From: G965261055 sp965261055 [NCBI: Fibrobacteria bacterium]
GTDB lineage: Bacteria; Fibrobacterota; Fibrobacteria; UBA11236
Direction of reading: 5' to 3'
Length of the DNA: 64,000 bases
Assembly (NCBI GenBank): GCA_965261055.1
Contig: OZ253440.1
Coordinates: forward strand, 1,532,745-1,596,744
Below the pieces are notes generated by a model. It worked only from the letters and a program-made list of their open reading frames with translations, was not told the origin of the DNA and did not search any database. Position numbers and translations under genes: made by a program. Positions 58,043-64,000 of the stretch are shown piece by piece; the first letter of the stretch is position 1; every line of letters begins with the position of its first letter.

Positions 58043-58234
58043 TTGCTATCGTTTTTGTGGTCTAAGCCTCAATTAGATTCTTTTCAATGGAAAAATAAAA
58101 CCGTTACATTAAAATATAATTATTTAAAAAATCAATGGGGTAAACCGTCTTCAATTCAAAAAATTGAGCTGTATCAACAACACACAAAACTGGCTGAAAT
58201 AAAAATAATTTCCTATCAAAAATACAAACCTTAA
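58043..58234 (+). CDS. Short unrecognised frame, possibly a C-terminal gene fragment
   Basis: From TTG 58043 the frame encodes SFLWSKPQLDSFQWKNKTVT and LKYNYLKNQWGKPSSIQKIE, ending KIISYQKYKP. The same frame is open upstream to about 57998 without a start and ribosome binding site. The beta-strand-like, basic end resembles the C-terminus of envelope lipoprotein-type proteins, but I do not recognise it. It may be the remnant of a lost gene. Confidence 0.3.
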   Translation: MLSFLWSKPQLDSFQWKNKTVTLKYNYLKNQWGKPSSIQKIELYQQHTKLAEIKIISYQKYKP

Positions 58235-58278
58235 TACATCGTATTACAAAAATATCGGCTACTTTCTAATCTAATCAA

Positions 58279-59176
58279 TTAAGTGGTATCAGGCATAAAA
58301 AGCTCTTCTACCAAAATAAAAGCGATACCCTTTTCTACATAGGCTGATTCCCCTACAAAAATAGGACAAATTTTTTGTTGATCAGCAAGCATTGTAATTA
58401 ATTGAGAAGGGAAAAAAGCAGTCTTTTCCAATTTAATTTCTGTTTGATCGGGATAAATAAAAATAGGTTGTCCTAACTCAAGAGTTTAACTCAAGAGTTT
58501 GATAATCTGTTAATTTGGGATGCAAAAAAACAAGAGGAATTTGTTCGTCATCTCGAGGAAAGTCTACCCTTAAGTCAATAGTTTGATAATAAATAAAAGA
58601 TGAATGGGTGAGATTACCAGTTTTTAATTGTTCTATCGCTTTAAGAATATTTTCTAATGCATTTTTAACAATACTGTAATTGTCATAACTGGCTTGACCT
58701 TGACCGATAGAACTCACCTCTAAGGTAATCGCCAAAGGACTGACTATAGCAGACGATTTTTTAAATTCAGTTTCATAAAGAATAAAACTATTGGGTGTAC
58801 TTTTTAATAATAAGCTGGCTAAAAATTGTGTGACAGGTGTCCACTCGGAAAAAATAAAAGACACTCCCATATTAGAAGTCGTAGAATGTAAATCTACCAA
58901 TAGTTCAGATTTAGTCATTTGTTGTTCAATTTCTAATGCTCTATCCACTTCGTAAATAGAGGGGTTCGCTTGCTTGTGTTTTTTAAATTGTTGATTTAAA
59001 TCAACAGTAATATAACAGCTATTTCTTTGAATCGCATCAATATTACCTAAAAGAGGTTTTAAACGAAGTGTTGTGTCAAGCGTCATACCTCGTTTAATTT
59101 CTTGAACCAAATGCACCCCTATCCGCTCGTTTCCGTGTACCCCACCTAAAATATGAATAGGTTCTATTTCTTGCAT
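58279..59176 (-). pseudogene. Aspartoacylase-type gene broken by a 13-bp tandem duplication
   Basis: The frame from ATG 59176 to 58502 encodes an aspartoacylase (AstE/AspA family zinc deacylase). It has the zinc motif ILGGVHGNERIGVHLV, LKPLLGNIDAIQ, VDLNQQF and VDLHSTTSNMG, then LAITLEVSSIGQGQASYDN. The frame then meets a stop at 58478. In the next frame the missing end is present: LGQPIFIYPDQTEIKLEKTA followed by FFPSQLITML and GESAYVEKGIAFILVEELF, to a stop at 58279. Removing one of the two 13-bp copies at 58475-58500 restores one continuous frame of about 293 residues. The family hydrolyses N-acyl amino acids such as N-acetylaspartate. Confidence 0.85.
58475..58500 (-). repeat. 13-bp direct duplication that disrupts the aspartoacylase gene
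   Basis: On + the unit AACTCAAGAGTTT occurs twice in tandem (58475-58487 and 58488-58500). On the coding strand this is AAACTCTTGAGTT, itself near-palindromic (AACTC-TT-GAGTT). One unit deleted gives the frame LELGQPIFIYPD; present, it gives LELNS and a stop. Confidence 0.93.
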
Positions 59177-59179
59177 ATT

Positions 59180-59600
59180 TTAGCTGTTGTTTGATTGCTG
59201 TGTAAACTGATCGTAAGATTTAATAATATTTTGATAACTGATCATACCCAATACTTTTTTTTCTTCAGAAAGAACAGGCAATTCCAATTGTCCTGAACGC
59301 AGGAACTTTTCACAAGCGAAATGCAGATCCATTTCTTCTGTTAATTTAAAAGAAGGAGTCATTAAATCTTCTACAATAATCAACTGATAAGCCAACCCCT
59401 CTAATAGAATTTTACGAAGTTGTGCCATACTCAATAAACCGATAAGTGTATCGCTATCACTAATTACTGGAAAAACTTCTTGTGAGCTGTCAATAATCAT
59501 TTTTTTCAGTTTTTGAATACTTTGATGCGGTTTAACACAATTTATTTTTTGATTAAATCAAAAATGTCTTTTATGTATACAGACTCTAAAATATCATCTT
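59180..59600 (-). pseudogene. C-terminal CBS-domain remnant of a ClC-type chloride channel
   Basis: From ATG 59500 to 59180 the frame encodes two CBS-like segments (SSQEVFPVISDSDTLIGLLS and VEDLMTPSFKLTEEMDLHFA). The same frame reads upstream INCVKPHQSIQKLKK, and after a one-base shift in an A-run near 59550 also DILESVYIKDIFDLIK. This order (KVxDI, VxPxxSxxxLxxxI, FPVV) is that of the CBS tail of ClC channels and related transporters. No membrane domain remains upstream. The fragment lies 3 bases before the broken aspartoacylase gene. Confidence 0.6.
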
Positions 59601-59721
59601 AACGGTAAAATTTGGTTTAGTAGTCAGACGTTATTTTAATTGTTATTAATAGCCCTGTAGTCAATGTTGTCATTGAAAGTCAAAAATTCATTTTGGTAAT
59701 AGTCATGGAGTGGCTTATAAT

Positions 59722-59741
59722 TTTATTTATTTATTTATTTA
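59722..59741 (+). repeat. TTTA tetranucleotide repeat upstream of gene 4
   Basis: Five perfect TTTA copies lie about 61 bases before ATG 59803. Nothing else in the leader is repetitive. Position fits a promoter-spacing element, but no clear -35/-10 pair brackets it. Confidence 0.85.
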
Positions 59742-59802
59742 TTGTACTTAAATACAAGAGAATTTTATACATTGTTGATTTTACTATAATAGGGATTGAT
59801 AA

Positions 59803-62800
59803 TGAATAAATTAATGATAATGATAATTATAATGATGATATCAAATTGTAATCAAAATCCTATTCAAACAGAAGAGTTAGAAACAGAAGAAGAGGTTCCA
59901 GTAGCAGCAAGAAACATTTCAACAAGGGCTACTATTACTCATTCAATGATAAATTTTCATATCTCTAGCACTACCGTTTATGACACAGAATCAAAACAAG
60001 AAGCAGCGATCTCTGATGGCGATAAAACAACTAATGCTAGTGCTTCTGAAGAGTATCAAGTAAACCTTAATAATATAGTCAATGCCACGATTACACATAG
60101 TTTTTCTAAGACTTATAAAAATGGTGTTTATAAATATTATGGTAATGATATTAGTAGTGTTATTTCTGTTATGAATGGTAGTACTGTACAATTTATGCAT
60201 AATAATACTGTTGTTGAAACAGTGACAATTACAAATGCGACAAAGGATATCACAGTAACTCCTAATCCATCAACTGCTTTTAATAAAGTGGTAATAACCT
60301 TTGCAGGTAATTGGGCTGCTTTTTATGAGATAGAAATTTTGGGAGATGAAGCGATAGCATCGGTAGAAGGAGTTTATTCTGTACAGATAGTTCCTCCAGC
60401 ATCTTATGGTGATTATGTTGAAGTAGGTGAAGAACTTCAATTATCAGCAGGTGTATCGGCAATCAGTGGAGTAGCAAAAACAGTCAGTTGGACAACAAGT
60501 GATGCCACTGTAGCGACAGTCAATTCTAGTGGCGAAGTCACCGTATTAACAGTAGGAACAGCAACAATCACAGCGACTTCTACAGCAGATATGACTCAAA
60601 CAGCAGAGTTAGAGATTACAGTATTAGAAAATCTTTCAGTAGGGGCTACACTTACTCATACAATAACAGCTTTCAATGTGGTTTCGAATAGCCCTTATGA
60701 CACAGAATCAAAACAAGAAGCAGCGATTTCTGATGGCGATAAAACAACTGATGCTAATGCTACTACTCGCTATCAAGTAGGAATTGGTGGTGCTCAGACT
60801 GGTGCCACGATTACACATAGTTTTTCTGGTACTTATAAAAATGGTGTTTATAAATATTATGGTGCTAACCATGCTCTGACTACTATTGCTATGAATGGTA
60901 GTACAGTACAATTTATGAATGATAATACTGTTGTTGAAACAGTGACAATTACAAATGCGACAAAGGATATCACAGTGGTTCCTAATCCATCAACTGTTTT
61001 TAATAAGGTGGTGACAACTATTGCAAGTTATGGTGCTGCTTTTTATGAGATAGAAATTTTAGGAGATGAAGCGATAGCATCAGTAGGAGGCGTTTATACT
61101 ATAGAACTAATTGTTCCAGCATCTTATGATGGTTATGTTGAAGTTGATGATAGTCTTCAATTATTAGTAGATGTATTGGTAATCAATGGAGTCACAGAAA
61201 CAGTTAGTTGGACAACAAGTGATGCCACTGTAGCGACAGTAAGTGGTAGTGGGAAAATCACTGCATTAACAGCAGGACTGGCAACAATCACAGCGATTTC
61301 TATGGCAGATACGACTCAAACAGCAGAGTTAGAGATTACAATAATAGCAGCAAACAACATTTCAATAGGGGCTTCTATTACTCATACAATGATAGATTTT
61401 CATATCTCTAGCACTACCGCTTATGACACAGAAGCGAAACAAGGAGCAGCGATCTCTGATGGCGATAAAACAACTGATGCAAGTGCTTCTGAAGAGTATC
61501 AAGTAAATTTGGGAGCAATTACAAATGCCACGATTACACATAGTTTTTCTAAGACTTATAAAAATGGTGTTTATAAATATTATGGTAATGGTATTAGTAG
61601 TGTTATTTCTGCTATGAATGGTAGTACAGTACAATTTATGAATGATAATACTGTTGTTGAAACAGTGACAATTACAAATGCGACAAAGGATATCACAGTG
61701 GTTCCTAATCCATCAACTGCTTTTAATAAAGTGGTGATAGCTTTTGCAGGTACTGTTGCTACTTTTTATGAGATAGAAATTTTAGGAGATGAAGCGATAG
61801 CATCAGTAGGAGGCGTTTATTTTGTAAATATAATTATTCCGTCATCTTATGGTGATTATGTTGAAGTAGGTGAAGATCTTCAATTATCAGCAGATGTATC
61901 GGCAATCAGTGGAGTAGCAAAAACAGTCAGTTGGACAACAAGTGATGCCACTGTAGCGACAGTCAATTCTAGTGGCGAAGTCACTGTATTAACAGTAGGA
62001 ACAGCAACAATCACAGCGACTTCTACAGCAGATATGACTCAAACAGCAGAGTTAGAGATTACAGTATTAGAAAATCTTTCAGTAGGGGCTACACTTACTC
62101 ATACAATAACAGCTTTCAATGTGGTTTCGAATAGCCCTTATGACACAGATGCAAAAATGGTAGCAGCGATTTCTGATGGCGATAAAACAACTGATGCTAG
62201 TGCTACTACTCGCTATCAAGTAGGAATTGGTGGTGCTCAGACTGGTGCCACGATTACACATAGTTTTTCTGGCACTTATAAAAATGGTGTTTATAAATAT
62301 TATGGTGCTAACCATGCTCTGACTACTATTGCTATGAAGGGTAGTACAGTACAATTTATGAATGATAATACTGTTGTTGAAACAGTGACAATTACAAATG
62401 CGACAAAGGATATCACAGTGGTTCCTAATCCATCAACTGTTTTTAATAAGGTGGTGACAACTATTGCAAGTTATGGTGCTGCTTTTTATGAGATAGAAAT
62501 TTTAGGAGATGAAGCGATAGCATCAGTAGGAGGCGTTTATACTATAGAACTAATTGTTCCAGCATCTTATGATGGTTATGTTGAAGTTGATGATAGTCTT
62601 CAATTATTAGTAGATGTATTGGTAATCAATGGAGTCACAGAAACAGTTAGTTGGACAACAAGTGATGCCACTGTAGCGACAGTAAGTGGTAGTGGGAAAA
62701 TCACTGCATTAACAGCAGGACTGGCAACAATCACAGCGATTTCTATGGCAGATACGACTCAAACAGCAGAGTTAGAGATTACAATAATAGCAGCAAACAA

Positions 62801-64000
62801 CATTTCAATAGGGGCTTCTATTACTCATACAATGATAGATTTTCATATCTCTAGCACTACCGCTTATGACACAGAAGCGAAACAAGGAGCAGCGATCTCT
62901 GATGGCGATAAAACAACTGATGCAAGTGCTTCTGAAGAGTATCAAGTAAATTTGGGAGCAATTACAAATGCCACGATTACACATAGTTTTTCTAAGACTT
63001 ATAAAAATGGTGTTTATAAATATTATGGTAATGGTATTAGTAGTGTTATTTCTGCTATGAATGGTAGTACAGTACAATTTATGAATGATAATACTGTTGT
63101 TGAAACAGTGACAATTACAAATGCGACAAAGGATATCACAGTGGTTCCTAATCCATCAACTGCTTTTAATAAAGTGGTGATAGCTTTTGCAGGTACTGCT
63201 GCTGCTTTTTATGAGATAGAAATTTTAGGAGATGAAGCGATAGCATCAGTAGGAGGCGTTTATTTTGTAAATATAATTATTCCGTCATCTTATGGTGATT
63301 ATGTTGAAGTAGGTGAAGATCTTCAATTATCAGCAGATGTATCGGCAATCAGTGGAGTAGCAAAAACAGTCAGTTGGACAACAAGTGATGCCACTGTAGC
63401 GACAGTCAATTCTAGTGGCGAAGTCACTGTATTAACAGTAGGAACAGCAACAATCACAGCGACTTCTACAGCAGATATGACTCAAACAGCAGAGTTAGAG
63501 ATTACAGTATTAGAAAATCTTTCAGTAGGGGCTACACTTACTCATACAATAACAGCTTTCAATGTGGTTTCGAATAGCCCTTATGACACAGATGCAAAAA
63601 TGGTAGCAGCCATTTCTAATGGCGATAAAACAACTGATGCTAGTGCTACTACTCGCTATCAAGTAGGAATTGGTGGTGTTCAGACTGGTGCCACGATTAC
63701 ACATAGTTTTTCTGGCACTTATAAAAATGGTATTTATAAATATTATGGTGCTAACCATGTTCTGACTACTATTGCTATGAAGGGTAGTACAGTACAATTT
63801 ATGAATGATAATACTGTTGTTGAAACAGTGACAATTACAAATGCGACAAAGGATATCACAGTGGTTCCTAATCCATCAACTGTTTTTAATAAGGTGGTGA
63901 CAACTATTGCAAAGAATGGTGCTGCTTTTTATGAGATAGAAATTGTAGGAATTGAAGCACCATCAGTAAGAGGAGTTTATTCTATAGAACTAATTGTTCC
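59803..64000 (+). CDS. Giant surface lipoprotein of alternating unknown modules and BIG2 domains (gene 4), cut by window edge
   Basis: ATG 59803 follows TAGGGATTGATA, like the leader of gene 3. The product starts MNKLMIMIIIMMISNCNQNP with the lipid Cys at residue 16. A Glu-rich linker follows. The frame is then open to the window end, 1399 codons. It contains six ~145-residue modules (for instance AISDGDKTTDASASEEYQVN, HSFSKTYKNGVYKYYGN, MNGSTVQFMNDNTVVETVTI and AAFYEIEILG) alternating with BIG2 domains (SWTTSDATVATVNSSGEVT). Each pair of modules forms a 481-residue higher-order unit. Short frames on the minus strand inside it are shadows. Confidence 0.85.
59913..64000 (+). repeat. 1443-bp higher-order tandem repeat in gene 4
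   Basis: Equivalent points lie at 59913, 61356 and 62799, exactly 1443 bases apart. Units 2 and 3 are almost identical at the DNA level, while unit 1 is more diverged. Each unit holds two module-BIG2 pairs (717 and 726 bases). The third unit is cut by the window end, so the total copy number is unknown. Confidence 0.93.

Overview
The window comes from an AT-rich Gram-negative bacterium with an aerobic electron transport chain. An LptD/OstA-like outer-membrane protein, several lipoproteins and outer-membrane barrel remnants show the double membrane. Alternative complex III next to an A2-type caa3 oxidase shows quinol-dependent aerobic respiration. I cannot fix the phylum from sequence alone. 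The combination fits FCB-type or deltaproteobacteria-like lineages, and the decayed accessory genes resemble those common in Bacteroidota. Several broken genes and short intergenic gaps suggest ongoing genome erosion.

Layout. Positions 1-5.6 kb hold housekeeping genes on + (truB 3' part, tex-like, tRNA-Met, fabI, dnaN, a YbgC-like thioesterase). Positions 5.7-7.8 kb hold a decayed restriction-modification pair (EcoRI-family adenine methyltransferase plus DUF262-HNH protein), both broken by several frameshifts. Positions 7.9-12.1 kb on - carry aspS, a small membrane protein, tRNA-Val, tRNA-Asp, a divergent polysaccharide deacetylase and pdxJ. An LptD-like gene follows on +. Next on - is a cimA-hisD-pstS-pstC-pstA-pstB run, then rpiA on +. 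Positions 21.8-23.1 kb hold three gene remnants. A minus-strand aroQ-tyrA-aroA-like cluster follows, in which the AroA homologue has lost its active-site residues.

Positions 26.06-38.97 kb are one + strand respiratory supercluster: actABCDEF (alternative complex III), a small membrane protein, SCO1, coxB (with fused cytochrome c), coxA, coxC, coxD and an unrecognised membrane protein. Together they would carry electrons from quinol through cytochrome c to oxygen. ribBA, ribH and nusB follow.

Positions 41.8-64 kb are dominated by four co-oriented giant surface lipoprotein genes made of BIG2 immunoglobulin-like domains and of a ~145-residue module that I could not assign, possibly discoidin-like. 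Gene 1 has 19 nearly identical 255-bp BIG2 units and a one-base frameshift. Gene 2 has a 14-bp tandem repeat just before its ribosome binding site. Gene 3 has a hexanucleotide repeat in its signal peptide. Gene 4 is built from 1443-bp higher-order tandem repeats and runs off the window. All four share an Asn just before the predicted lipid-anchored Cys, and two share promoter and downstream intergenic sequences. The locus looks like a repeat-driven, variable surface-protein family and is the most interesting part of the window. Between genes 3 and 4 lie an aspartoacylase gene broken by a 13-bp tandem duplication and the CBS-domain tail of a chloride channel gene.
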